A stretch of DNA of 64,000 nt from positions 302,501 through 366,500 of the forward strand of contig JARHVA010003261.1 of assembly GCA_037957365.1 (NCBI GenBank). The letters run 5' to 3'. Below, one piece after another: positions 1 to 12,879 of this stretch. Within the stretch, counting starts at the first letter, position 1. Each line of letters starts with the position of its first letter. The DNA comes from Torreya grandis (taxonomy: Eukaryota > Streptophyta > Pinopsida > Cupressales > Taxaceae). Below the pieces are notes generated by a model. That model worked only from the letters and a program-made list of their open reading frames with translations. It was not told the DNA's origin and searched no databases. The position numbers were made by a program, and so were the translations under genes.

Positions 1-925
1 TTAGTTACGGTATATTTTAGTGGTATATTAATCATTAATTCTATTTATGTATTTTAAAATTATTCCACGGAGATCAGATGGTAACATGTACTAATGAAGT
101 CATAATTGAATTATGTTTCCTTAAGGCCTAAAAGAAGTTTTGGTATTTTAAGTTGAGGATGAACTATTAAAATTATTTATTCATGCATTAAATGTGTTAT
201 AAAAACTATTTTAAATATATTATAGGTATGAAAGTGTGCATGTTTGACCAAGAGGTGTGTGAGATAGAGGATTGTATAAGAACAAGGCCTAATAGGCCTA
301 ATTGACAAGTTAGAGAAGAAGTAAGTACAAGTGAAGGAAATAGCACTTTTAAGAGATGAAAGAGTTCTTATGTAATATAATATTTATGTAAATAAACTAT
401 AATAAATGTATAATATGGTAATTTTAGATGAATATCAAGGTCATATGACCTAATCTGTCTTTAAGAGACCTAGTTGAGCAAAGAGGCTAGAATTTAGTTT
501 AAGAGGGATGGAAGATTGAGAAGAGATAAAGAAGGTGATCATAAAATATTGTATGAGAAAAAAGGTTTTTTGAAGGTGATCAAAATTTTTAAGAGATTGA
601 GTTGGTGTTGAGTCATTTAAGGGGTTGATGCCTCCTTATAAGTTGGTGCTTGCTAAAGCCTAGTTGAGTAGGTTCTTGACTAGTTGGGGTTGGTGCTCTA
701 TGTGGAGTTAGTGCTTCACTAAAGATTGGTTTTTATCTTATATGAATGTAGTACATTTTTATATAATAGTGAGTTTTCTTATTTTTGAGGGTTTCCCTCA
801 TATGTAATGTGTTTCATGATCTTATATGGTTACTTATCCCTGATGTTCATGTTTGAATGAATTGTTCATGTATGCTTAAGTGGAATTGAATGAATGTTTT
901 GGAAACACTAATTCATCCCCTAGTG
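1..925 (-). repeat. 2.2-kb LTR-like repeat, copy 1 (partial, reverse orientation)
   Basis: The reverse complement matches the first ~0.9 kb of the repeats at 34160-36330 and 39635-41800. The match includes the conserved entry motif near 895-925 (AGTGATT, a G-rich run, then TGAATTAGTGTTT) and the paired AGGCCT/AGGCCTAAT blocks. The rest of this copy would lie to the left of position 1. No coding sequence is recognised. Confidence 0.7.
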
Positions 926-3540
926 ATTTTTCTTCCAACAATGATACATCTAATATTATCTTAGTAATATGAAAACCCTTCATGTGGAAATTTTTGTTAT
1001 CATGAAAACATAATTATTACCTTAATATTCATGGAAGTGGACTTAATTAAAATTGAGTTTAAAAAACAAGAAAATATATAATTGTGTGGTTGGTGGTTTT
1101 ATGCTAGGTAATGTAATTAGTGTTGTGACACTAGAGCTAGAGATCATATCTAATGATCTAGGAAAGTAAAACTAGTTAAATTACTCAATTTACTCACACA
1201 ATGTAATGTAGTTTCAAAACATTTGCATATCTCATGTTAGTTTGGAAATGATAATTTTAGATATGAAAAGATAATTATATTATCACCCAAAATTAAATTA
1301 TTTATCTTGTTTATAAATATAATCTTGATTGGTGCATTTTATTTTGATGAATATTATATTATCTACTTAAATTGATGATTACTCATGTAATTAATTTTAA
1401 TATCATTTAATGAAAAAATATTGAGTTATATATTTAGGTTCTTTGATTTATTACTCTTGGATTTATGATAATATTTTTTAGTGATCGAAACCTTGACCTA
1501 AAATTTATTAGAGAGAGTGTGGTGTTTGAACAAGGTTAACAATTTTTAGATGGTCCTTTTTAGTAATGCCCTTGTGACATATTTAGATTAGAGTTAGTTA
1601 AGATACATTAGTACTTAAATACACCCCAAGTTGTGTTAAAACTCAAGAATTCCCTTATTCCTTATATAATCATTTAAGAGTTTTTCACCTAAGTTAAGTA
1701 TCTAGAGTTAACCTAATATAGTTTTGGTCATATTTTGCTAGTGTGTGATCACTTTATCATGACCTTTTATTGATAAATATGCCATAGATGTAAGTTAATA
1801 TCAATTTTTTTTTAAATGGATTATTTCATCTAACAGTTGAGTTAGAAAATATCCAGTGACTAAGATGGAATGATATATTCTTAGGGAGCTAAGAAAGGAC
1901 ACTTTAAACCCATTTTTAGGCCAAATGAATATTGTGTATTCCTTTGTAAAAAAATTAATAAGAACATAAGTCAATTTTTAAATTAAAATTGTGACTTCAA
2001 TTATGAACTAATTCCTTTGATTGGATGAAATCATTTTAGGTCCTTGAACTCCATTGACTATTCAAATGAATCATTTGATCGAATAGTTTCTTAAACCCAC
2101 ATAGTTTTAGTTGATCATACATTTTATACATTAAGGTTGCGGGTCCTGATAGGTTATTTTAGATATTTATAGTCTTTTTTGAAATCCTATAGGTTAATTA
2201 GAGAAAGTAGGGATGACTTAGTTGCGTAAAAACCATGCGACCACTTACACATTTCCATCCATTCCATTTAGGCATTCAAGATTGTTTTGATGCATTGTGC
2301 ATCTCATACCATTAATATTTATAGCTAATGGGAAATGTAGATGTGTAGAATATGAATTTTATATTATATGAAAAAAATGGTCTACTTTTTAGTGGTTTTA
2401 GTCATGCAAAATTTTAGGCAATACATAAATCCATTGTGTTTAATTAAGTATTATTTAATTGATTTAAAAAACTCCATGTTATACATATAAGAGGATCATT
2501 TTATTTACTTATTAAATTGTTAAAAATGTATAAGTGAAATAAATATTCTCTAAATAAAATAATACCACCAAGATCCACTACTCAGCTAAGGCAATGATCA
2601 TAGTGAAATCATATCACATTTATAAGGTAAGATAAATTTTATTAATTTCAAAGGTACTAGTGTCATATCTATATTCCCCACAAAAAATTATGAGTAAATG
2701 TACATTTAGATAATGTTTTTTTAACCTTGGTTCCATATCTTCCCTACATTTATAGCTAGAATGAGTGGCAGAATGACATTTTCTTGTACACTACCACTTT
2801 TCTCAAAAAATATGAAGATTAAGTGGAAATAGTTTGTAACAAATATCATAATTATTTTAATAAGGATTTTATTCATATATCCTCTCACCTTAAGCTCAAA
2901 TCTTTTTGATACTCCGTTATGGACTCAGACTATTTGCTTCAATTACAAACTAAAACTTATGAAATGCCATTATATGAAAAGAGCCAAAATATATGCTCGT
3001 GTTCATTGGATTAACATAAGCTACAAATCATTTAAGGATTTTTATAAAATCATTCTTAATATAAATAATCAGAGTAAAAAAATATAATTAAATTAGTTAT
3101 AATAAACCTTATATTTTTATTTTTTGATCGAAGTGTGTGTTTATATTAATATAATAAAATAATTGTATAATTCTAGTCATATAAAAAATGGGCGGAAAAA
3201 GTCACACCCCGAAAGCATAGTCATACTAAGGTAAGAAAATCTATGGAAAATAAATTTTTTAGAAAAGGGTAAATAATGACCACACCAAAAATAAATCACA
3301 TCAAATTATCATAAACATGTAAAGAAAAATGACACACATAATAACACATGAAATCAAAGAAAACATTAATGTTGTAAAATCGAACATGGTGACCGAAGGG
3401 GGAAACAGAGGAGGTGGATCATGTGTGTTATAACCTCATCCCCCTTGAGAAGTGGGTCTTCATCAAAATATAAGTGATCTCACCCATCATTGTATTGAAG
3501 ATTATTACTTTATTAATTATGCTGATAAGTTGGGATAACA
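926..3540. other. AT-rich non-coding arm sequence
   Basis: No gene is recognised. The whole stretch has a collinear partner in the right arm (31500-34160, reverse complement). It holds only short frames and AT-rich spacers. The segment 3380-3480, with a purine-rich AAGGGGGA-type run, is conserved in the partner at about 31640-31700. Confidence 0.6.
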
Positions 3541-3649
3541 AGAACCAGATGCAGATACTTGTGAGGAGGGACCCAATCCCTTACATCACTTCCTCTTATA
3601 GTAGATCCATGATACCAATCATGTTGAGGAGATAACCAATAGGTGGATA

Positions 3650-4009
3650 TTGACAAGGAGAGAGGCTCATGTGATAGTTCCTATAATGGTATTGATGTCT
3701 ACCATGTCCTCATCCATGAGGGGGATATTGGAGAGATGGAAGCTCTGGAGGCTCATGGCTAACTACACATGGGTCATTCCTCTAGTGATAAATAAAAATT
3801 TGAAGATGATTAAGTTCTTGGTGAAATTTATTAGTCTAAATTTGAATCTAGATAATAAAAATAATAATGATAGTAAATTTGTTATTAATAAATTAAACTA
3901 CATTCATTTCTTCATGACTAAAATAAGCATAATTTCTAGTTTCCAATATTTGAAAATGAATATAAACATGAATAATCTACCAAAAAAATTTGTATTTTAT
4001 ATAAATTAA
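3650..4009 (+). other. Open frame of unknown function, partly conserved in both arms
   Basis: A 119-codon frame lies back to back with the LINE relic. Its C-terminal ~80 residues, from about WVIPLVI through the NLPKK motif near the end, match in frame the minus-strand frame 31089-31454 of the other arm. The N-terminal ~35 residues are in a different frame in the two copies, so at least one indel separates them. No known domain is recognised. Codon content is AT-driven (rich in N, K, I). The shared frame may simply reflect ~90% DNA identity. It is probably not a functional gene. Confidence 0.25.
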
Positions 4010-4014
4010 TGGAG

Positions 4015-5330
4015 ATTCCCCCAAGAGATTCATATTTGATGTGAAAAACCTAGGCCTAAAAGGCTAAAAAAGGGTATGAATCCAATGCCACATGGTTTAG
4101 GTGTGGGATAAAAATTAGAAAATATGCTTAATTATCTTAGGTTGATGGTATATTGAGAAAATAGGTTCTGAAAATCCCAAGCACTTAATCTTGTCATCCA
4201 TAGGCAAACCTTGATTTAGAATTCACCAAAGAAAATCAGCGCTCTTAGGCTCAAGGGGAGCAAACCACATAATGGTAAATATTTTAGACTAGACCACATG
4301 GATAGAATTAAGGATCCATAATTGATTGAGATTTTCATATTGAATATTATATAGAGATAAAATATTATACCTCATATGTGGATAATATCATTTAAAATGA
4401 GTGGTCGTAGGCCAATGCCAATAGTTTCACCAAGGACTAAGGGAGTTAAATCCAATTTTATGAAGATACTCATCAATTATGGAGCCTTGAATCTATGTAA
4501 TATACTTATATTTTGCATTATTTATGTAAAATTTATTTTGAACTAGATTCCAAGAAAGCCAAGAATGGATCAATTTATAGAAAATATACCTAATATTTTT
4601 CACACCATTTTTGAACAACCTTAAGCTTTTGATCAAGGGGACCAAAGTGAAGGGAACATTGTAAAAATTCAGTGTGGGAGACCACCAAAGAGAATGATAA
4701 TTAAGAGAAACACGATTATTGAATCCATTCCCCACTAAAATGAGATAGTGTTTGAGTTTCTCCCAAGATTTCCAAACACTCTGAATAAAAATGGTACCAT
4801 TAATTCTAACAAGACTAAGGGTTATGAGAAAAATATGTAACCCAAGGCCTTGCCATATATGTCTAACACAAGGTACACATAAGAGATAGAATGGAAAAAC
4901 AATATATTTCAAGCTTCATCACCTTTTAAACCTCAAATAAACCATTTAATGGTGAGATAAATACCTTGAAACTCAATATACATGATACCTAAACCACTTG
5001 CTTCTTTACTTTGGAAACAAATATCCCAATAAACTCTATAAAAGTCTTTATGACCTTTAGAATTGGTCTAGATTAAATCTCTTAGAATATTTTCTAACCT
5101 ACCATTGGTATCATTATAAGGAGCCCATTAGGAATAATATACCTACATAGCTACCAACATCTTGGAGTAAATCTAAAACTTACCCACCAAAGACAAGGGT
5201 TTTGTGATCCAAAAAGAATGTTTATTGTCAACCCTTTGAACCACATAGGACCATAAGTAAGTAAGTTTATTTTCTATTTTTTTCTTATTCAACTTCCTCA
5301 AATTCAAAAATTTATTTTATTTCCATAAGA
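4015..5330 (-). pseudogene. LINE (non-LTR retrotransposon) relic, RT C-terminal region and zf-RVT
   Basis: Minus-strand conceptual translation in broken frames resembles the part of plant LINE ORF2 that follows the RT catalytic core. Around 5330-4920 it gives WITKPLSLVGKFQVYSK and then a segment resembling the family pattern V-x-W-x-x-I-C-x-x-K-x-x-GGLGI (here VYWDICFQSKEASGLGI). The longest open piece, 4493-4912, contains LVGNGFNNRVSL and WWSPTLNFYNVPF and continues towards a degenerate zf-RVT block before 4015. Stops and frameshifts are frequent. There is no catalytic RT core, endonuclease or ORF1 here, so this is a fragment. Its twin is at 29825-31080 and a more divergent relative is split at 17720-18747/23367-24450. 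The gypsy-type gag relic lies just upstream in the same orientation. Confidence 0.75.
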
Positions 5331-5550
5331 GCATGGATTAGAGGATTCATATTAAAATGTGAATATGTTTCAATTACAATTTTTTATTGGAGAGCCTATA
5401 ATCATGGATGATTACCATGAAAATGTAGAAAATTTCTTCTTGGTATTTATTAATAAGATGATGTTATAGCTTATTAGGGAATCTACTTCTTTAATTATAT
5501 AATATCATTGGCCATTTTTTACAACACATATTTTATGGAAGTCTGACTAG

Positions 5551-6165
5551 TTATGTATAATTTTCATTTGGATGGTTATTTTTTAAGCTTACCATAATCA
5601 AAGCATATTCAAATTTTATAGACATTGTTTGTGTTGAATTAAGGTTTTTTACCTTAGATTTTATCAATTGATATCCTACTTTAGGCAATTGAGAATTAAT
5701 AAATAAGAAATTTTCATTATCATTGATTGGTCTTATAGCTACATGTATTTTATAGAGTAGCTTATTGAATTTATCCACCTCATTGGTTCATAAGCTTCTT
5801 TCCTCATTTATTTAAATTATGTAAACAAAACATGGAGACCATTAGAAAGCTTGAATCTACCTTTAAATTTTATTTTCATGGTATTCAAATTGTTCATGGA
5901 TCCTTTGGTAAGATGGTAGAACCATTTTATAGCAACATTTTAAATTGTTTAAACAAATAGTCTAACCACCACACATTCATGTTCTACACTAAAGACACCA
6001 CAAGCTATATTGAATGCAGTGAGCTGTTCATCTGGGTGTTTTTTTACATCTCCATATAACTTTGAAAAGTTATTTCTTGACCCTTTTGGGAGGCCATAGA
6101 AATTCCCTAAAGTGAAAGGGCCAATATACTTTTCCCATGGTACTGCCATGGTTGGTAAAATTTCT
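5551..6165 (-). pseudogene. Ty3/gypsy-type retrotransposon gag relic
   Basis: The minus-strand translation matches the retrotransposon gag family (Retrotrans_gag type). The open piece 5949-6149 has LPKGSRNNFSKLYGD and HPDEQLTAFNIACGVF, then EHE and VRLF. This corresponds to the usual pattern of G-D-G-x-x-x-PDEH, ACGV and VRLF. The next segment in another frame reads WFYHLTKGSMNN, the conserved W-F/Y-x-L-P-x-G-S block. The open piece 5551-5778 continues with KFNKLLYKI and FINSQLPKVGYQL. Internal stops and at least one frameshift kill it. Gag would form the virus-like particle of an LTR retroelement, but no gypsy pol follows. A LINE fragment follows instead. The same arrangement recurs in the right arm at 28925-29700. 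Confidence 0.75.
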
Positions 6166-6169
6166 TGTA

Positions 6170-8825
6170 GGGGAAGAATAATTACTAATAAAATGAGTGC
6201 TTGGGCTATTTTTATTCCACCCTAAAGTTATTTATATTTTAGGAGTTAATGGAAGACTTTTTGTTTACCAAATTATACTTTGATGTTCATATTTAGACTA
6301 AAACTATAATATTCGTGTAATTGATAAAATAGGTCAATTTCACCTTTAGTCTTACTTGACATACTCAATCTTTTTCCCACCAGTTTGAGAGAAGATTAAT
6401 GACATTGAGGTGCATGTTAAAGTTGAATAGCTCTCTGAAATGGCCTTATTTATCATGCTCTTTGCATAGCGATTGCTTATGATCTCTATGCTGAAATAAA
6501 CTGATCTTCTTTTTCTTCTAAAATTTCAACAACTCTATGAAAATGTGTTAAACTAGTTCTATTATCCCAAGAAAATGTTATCAAATATTATGAAATATAT
6601 TTCTAAGTTTGAGTTATCCTATTGAGATTAGGCTGAATAATTGGGGCCTGCACTTCCTGAATTGCCATGAGATGAAATTTCTCCTATGAGATTATTTCTT
6701 ACAACTATGCAAACAATTTTCCTTAATTATCTTCTAGCTAGAATCCTTGAATTTATTTCAAATTTCCTCTAGGCAATGGTATCATATGCTTCTTATATAT
6801 TCGATTATACTCTAACATTATCAAATTGAGTGTCACTTATTTGATTATAAAAAATAAACAATTTAAGGCTTGAAGTTAAATATTATTACAAAGCTTCATC
6901 CCAATTCAAACTAGGTTGATGATCACAATTATGAGAGCTTAAACTAGTCATGTGACACTTTAATGGTTATAAGCAATTTGATGGGTTCAATGAGCTCTTC
7001 TAATTTATTTAATTATTTCAATTCTTTCTACATAATCAATTTATTGATTCAAAATGGCTAGGATAATTTAGAATTATAGTATAGAATACCTATTAGAATC
7101 CCAAAACATTTACTTGATGTTTGACATAATATCGCTCTAAATTGGTCATTCTTAGCTTAGATTAAGTTAGTAGATGGTTATTATGATGATGGAATAATCA
7201 TATGGCCCATAAGAATAATGTGGGTAGCATGAAAGTTGTAGACATGTACCCCATGGTGGGTGACAAAAAATCTTGATAATGAAATTTTTAAAGGGAAAAA
7301 TTATCTCATTCATGTCAATATTGTGGGAATAGAAGTTCTTCTCTTATTATAAGGAAGAGCTAGCTTTACTAAAAGATAAAAAAATAATTGAAAATGAAAT
7401 ATTTAAAAGTAAAAAGGTATAAATCATGGGTAGTAATTTTAACTTAAAAGTTTGAAAAATAATTTCTAGCAAGGAATATTTAGAGAGGGAAAGAGAGACG
7501 AAATATTTTAGACTACAAATTTGCCAAGCTAGACACTAATACTTGACAAAGGTGTCAGAAGATAAATTGACATCAAAAGGGGAAATCTCTCTCATTCAAT
7601 GGGTTGAAAAGACATTCATATTCTTAATAATATGAAACATACATTAGAAAGATACCTAGTACTAATAATAAAAATAAACAAACCTATGTATTTTTTAAAA
7701 AAATAATAAAAATATCATTTCTATTCCCATTGAGATTTCACTTATATTTAAAATATTGATTACAATTATATATAGAAATTTATAACTTAGTTTTTTAGCC
7801 TTAATAATTAAAATATGATAGCAATATAAATTCAAAAATGAGGGTCAAATACATTTAATTGGGTAGATATATGTTAAAAAAGATCACTAACACAAAGTTT
7901 AGAATAATCTCTTTGTATTGATCTTCATGGAGAAGAAAATCCAATATCCCTTTACAAAAAAGGTTTGCTCAAAGTTTTCATTGTTTAGAACCTATATGAT
8001 GAGTTTTTAACCTGTATTTATAATCCAAATTAGTTGTTTATGGCACATAACCACTTTTCCCCCATTTTATAGTGTTTTAATAACATCAACAAAAAATTAT
8101 AGCTTGAAAGGGTGTAAAAGTGTGTTGAGCACTTGACACTACTTGAAGAAGAGTTTTGGTGTCTTTACACTTCTTGCAAAGGTATACAATCAATCTACAC
8201 AACTTAAATAAGTAAGTTTTAAAAATTACAAGAGACACAATTTTTAAAAGTAACAACATACATTTGTAAATGGAAATAGAATGTGGTAATGAAATGCTAG
8301 TTACAAAAAGAACTGCCAGAAGAAAGCTTCTAGAATGTTGAGAAAGCGTTCAATTTTTTTTTTGCTTCATTCATAAATCTTCTTTTATAAAGTCATAAAA
8401 TATATGTAAAAAATTTTTTATCAAACTTCATCAATACCATCTAGATACCTATATGAAATATCCACTGAGCAGTTCAACTCTCTTATTTCTTGAAACTTGT
8501 TTTGAAGTTTGTTTATCAAGTCAAGATTACCTACATTGTCTTGATATTTTCTGAATAATGAAGTACTTAATGATTAAATGAAGACATGTGATTTATAATT
8601 TCATGGATGTGATTTTTGAATTCTTCAACCATAGCTTCTAATGGAACATGATTTCCATTTTGATCTCTATCATTGATAAAATGATATTTTAACTTTTTGG
8701 ATTCTACATAAATTTCTATCATTATGTCACATTGAAGTGACCTTGCATTTTTGACCTTCTTGACACATTATTAAAGTGACTAGATTATTTTTTTTGGCCT
8801 AAAGGAATTCAATATGATAAATACC
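6170..8825. other. Arm interior, no gene recognised
   Basis: AT-rich sequence collinear with 26255-28925 in reverse complement. Short frames only. A conserved block near 7900-8160 (partner 26930-27180) reads like retroelement leader sequence upstream of the gag relic, but I could identify no LTR boundary or primer-binding site. Confidence 0.5.
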
Positions 8826-11800
8826 ATCTTTTTGGATGAGTACTTCATCAATAAGATCATAAGAGGTAAAGTTTCAGAATTCAATCAGTTTCGGGATGAC
8901 CTCTTCCTAATTATTTATTTCCTATATATACTTGATTTCCTTTTTTATTGCCTATTTGTAATCTGACTAGACTTGAAAAACCACTATCACTATAATGAGA
9001 ATTGTTGAAACTCCTTGATTATTGATATTTTTAATCCAATCTTTTACTGCGTTACATATTTGAACAATTTCTTTTACTTTCTCAAATGTTTCAACATGAA
9101 GACTTGATGAAATAATTGTGGGTTGAACTAGTCTAATCAACCTCTATATTACTAAATTTATCTATTTCACTTTTATTTCAATTCATTTTTCATTTTTTTA
9201 TCTTTATTCATTTTCTTAAAAATAGTACCAATTTTAGTTGCATATCTTCCTTCATCCCTTCTTTGTTATATTTTCCCAAGTGAACTCTTGATACCTTATA
9301 GTACTTAACTTTGATTTCTTATTTATCTTTCTCAACTATAGGAATCACCACCTCTGTATATTTTCTCTTCTTTCATCTATTACCATTCATGAGACGGTTC
9401 TTACTTTTCTTGATCTTTTTGAAAAAGGAATTACAATTATCAGAGTCCCAAAATCAATCTCTTCAAGTTCAACACTTTTTCTTGTTTTCTCTACCACCAT
9501 GGATAACCAATTTGACATTGTTGTGCTTGAAGGAGGTGGGGAAAAAGTGGATATTTGTGGGGCCAATATTTTTAGGGTGGAAGAAGGTGTTCTTTCAATT
9601 GTGACACCTTAAAAAGATGCTTATTCTTATTTTTATTTTCTAACTGCATCAATTGGAGTTCTTGGAGAGGAAATACCATTTATTTCATGATTTGAGGGAG
9701 AAGAAAAAATAAGAGTGATTTATTATAGTGGGGAAATAGGTGATATTGGGAGAAACATGCCAATAGAATCAAGGAATTATTGAGTTATATTTTCTACGAA
9801 CTTTTGGGACTGTAGAAAACTTTCAACAAAAACTTCTTAGAAAATTGGGGAATTACAAGAAAAGGAGATATTTTAAGCTAACCTTTTTATCTTGAGCTTT
9901 AGAACCCTTCGTAATAGAATATCCTTTTGGATAGTTTCTAATTTTTATGCTTTTCTATCACCAATAGTGCTCTAATTTTACCCACTTCAGTTGATTTATC
10001 TATTTCAACATGTTGTTTATAGAAAATACCAAATTCATCTTCCCCAAGAGCTATATAAAAATCAACTTTCATAATGTCAATACCTTTAGTCCTTAATCAC
10101 TTTAATTTTTTTTTAAGAAATACCCTTTCAGGGAACTAGACTCTTTCTTATAACAATAAACTATGGGTAGTGGGTTTGTTCCAATGCCATCCTTTTAAAA
10201 AAAAAAAAATCCAATGTGACTTCATCATCTACAAATTGCTTTGGAATTTTTGTTATATCAAATTTTACTATATGTTTGATGGTAAATCATGAATAGTCCA
10301 TAATTTTAACCAGTTTTAAATCATCATAGTCAATTTATTAATCTTCAAAGTGTGAAATATGTTGAAATGAAGGCCCAATATTGTGTTCAATTAACCCCCT
10401 TATATCAAATGCAAACTTTTTTTTTAAAGTTTTGAGATTACAATGGGATATATTGTTTTACTATTTTATCTTTCATTAATGATGGATAAGTGTACCCTCC
10501 AATAAAAATTAAAAATTTGATCTATGTTCTGTGTCTACCTATCAAAAACTTTTTTATTTCAACATGTCTCACTAGTTCCATTAATTCCCACTTATTCATG
10601 AAATAACATCAAAGAATGTATGGAACAATTTTAGAATCACTAATCCTCAAATAGCTAAAACTTAAGAATTGTATGAACCAAGTTTTGCATTTTGTTTTGT
10701 GGTAACCACCACTTATATCCTTGTGTTAAAATGTTCTTTCTCAAATAACTAAATGAAAAAATGAAGGAAACAATCATTCACCTTCTTGAAGTGCCGAGTG
10801 CTTTCTTTTAAGGCAAGTTAGGGATAAACATCATATACTTTTATTTTTTGAAGTCACCCCCCATATGTAATCCATCAAAATATATTCAAACAACAACAAC
10901 ATGAACAATATAAGTTATATAAAATTTTGATGTGCATCTTACTTTCATTAATTGTTTATGGATTTCATCACTAATTAGTTATCCATAATTGAGATATTGT
11001 ATGTTCTTATGGATGATTGAAATGAACCTATACATCCATGTATAAATGGTTTTAACTATTCGATTTCTTATTATTTTGTGTAATCATGTTATTATTTCAT
11101 TTATTTCATTATTGAAGTTATATCTTACAATATTCTCTGGAAGTCATGCATAAAAGTGCCTTAGCTTGATCCACCATCCATAATTAACTTGTTTAGCACA
11201 TTAGATGTTATCATCTCAAATTTTTTGAGAGGAATCAAGAGTTAAGTGCATAAAAGACTCTCATTTTGGAAGATGCAACATACTATCTATATGATTCAGA
11301 GCTAATCTTTCCACCAATTCATTCTAAGGATCTCTCACTTCCCTTGATTTTGAATTATTGTGTTCCTCCATGACCAGAACCAATTTAGGAGATTACATTT
11401 ATATTAGAAAGGCTGCATCTTGTGCCAATCCACTGTCAAAAGTAATTTGACCAAAGTTATTTTTAAGTAATGCATTCATTCTCTTCCAAAATTCATCTAA
11501 GAATATGACCTAGATCGGTATCTAAAATGTTCTCCACATTGGATTTTTAAGGCGAGAGAAGCATTAATCTCTAAAACTAGTACATCCTACTTATTTTTCC
11601 ATTGTTTGCAATTGGCTTTTCCAAAGTAGAGGATGAAGACATTAATTTTTTTAGGAAGATTTACAGTTGAAAGGTATTGACATAATGATAATTTATTTAA
11701 AAATTTGACAAAACTAAATAACTTAAAAAAGAAAAAAGTTATTTAATTACACCTAAAAATTATGCTAGCATCTTTACCTGTAGAAACTTGCTTCAGTGCT

Positions 11801-11970
11801 TTTTCAATCTTATGCAATGAATTTCACTACCATGTTCAATCACCTTTCTTCCACATGGCAAGATGAAAAAAAAGAATTTAAATGAAGCTTTTTACATCAC
11901 ATTTGTTGTTTATCATATAATTATATAATTTCAACATGCAAATAAAATATAATTTAATTTCTCTTTTTCC
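8826..11970. other. AT-rich spacer, nothing identified
   Basis: Unique to the spacer between the arms. A 97-codon frame at 9311-9604 is hydrophobic and poor in recognisable motifs. A minus-strand run near 11400-11560 gives a short readable stretch but matches no family I can name. No RNA gene or intact transposon is seen. Confidence 0.5.
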
Positions 11971-11974
11971 ATAT

Positions 11975-12875
11975 TATCTATCTTTTTTACTGCATGACAT
12001 AGTTGTGCAACCTCTTTTGGTGAATGAAAACAAGCAATAAAAAATTTATGCAGATTATTAAATTTTTTTTTTTTTTTTTAATTTTATTTTATTTTTATTT
12101 TTTATTTTTTATTTTTTATTTTTTATTTTTTATCTTTTATTTTTTATTTTTTATTTTTTATTATTAATTATAAATTTTTAACCTCACTCCTATCCCTTGG
12201 GGTGTACAACCTCCTTTTGGTATTAAAAACAAATTAAAAATGTGTATTTTGATTTCACCTTTACCTCTCAACTACTACGTCAATGTAAAACCTATTATTT
12301 AGGTAAAAACAAAATGTTTTTATTTATTCCCCTTTTTGATGATATGTATTCTTCTATCACCGCTATATGGATGTACAACCATAAGACTCAATTCTATAAA
12401 TAAGAATAATTTAGATTCACTGATCTGGTATCTCTTTTATTTTCCTCCTCTTGATTTATGCCATACAATTTACTTGTGAAGGCAAAAAATAAAATAAATT
12501 TGATCCGATTTGTTTTATAAATTTTCAAACCTCTCCTTGGGCCGTATGACTTATTTTATGTAGACAAAAACAAAATTTTGTTATTTCTTTACTATTTACC
12601 TCCTCCTAGTTGATCGTCACTATATAGCTCATTTTTGGTAGGAAACATAAAAAAATTAAATTACTCCTCTTTTTTATTATAATTTGCACTTCTCTCCTTG
12701 AACGTACGACTATATGTCTTCTCATTTGAGTTAGAAAGAATGAAAAAGAAAACCACCTCTCTCTTTGGCTTTATATAGATTGCTATTGGTAGCCAAAATA
12801 AATTTAATTAGCTTCACTTCCTTTTTATTTCACTTTATACCTTCTTCCAATGGTGATGGCACTGTACATTTTCCC
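11975..12875. repeat. Degenerate ~85-bp minisatellite
   Basis: A loosely conserved unit recurs about ten times: a CCTC(T)CC(T)TGG-type block, then GTA(C)GAC/GTACAAC, then TTTTGGTAGG-like and AAAAACAAAA. Clear instances lie near 12004, 12195, 12270, 12450, 12530, 12605, 12690 and 12755. The (TTTTTA)n tract at 12065-12165 sits inside the array. Units are strongly diverged, which suggests an old array. Period and limits are approximate. Confidence 0.45.
12065..12165. repeat. T-rich microsatellite, TTTTTA/TTTTA units
   Basis: A pure T run of about 18 is followed by repeated ATTTTT units with occasional interruptions. It is low-complexity sequence embedded in the minisatellite region. Confidence 0.9.
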
Positions 12876-12879
12876 TCTA

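Larger units (their letters stand above)
1..8825 (-). repeat. Left arm of large inverted duplication (continues off the window)
   Basis: This segment is the reverse complement of 26255-35095. Anchor pairs read directly: AGGCCT 124-129 with 34955-34960, CCATGG 6146-6151 with 28938-28943, AGTACT 8562-8567 with 26515-26520. The paired coordinates sum to 35082-35104 across the whole length, so the arms are collinear with no large insertion or deletion. A sampled ~400-bp stretch (126-480) differs at about one base in ten. Similarity fades near 8825, after the GATAAATA motif. Its gag and LINE relics are on the minus strand. It could be an inverted segmental duplication or two opposite copies of one long repeat. 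The outer end lies outside the window. Confidence 0.85.

Noticed and set aside
9311..9604. 97-codon hydrophobic frame
   Set aside because: Low-complexity F/L-rich frame in AT-rich DNA, with no motif or conserved partner.
11975..12875. CRISPR-like regularly spaced repeats
   Set aside because: Units are degenerate, there are no constant short repeats with unique spacers, and the context is a plant nuclear genome.
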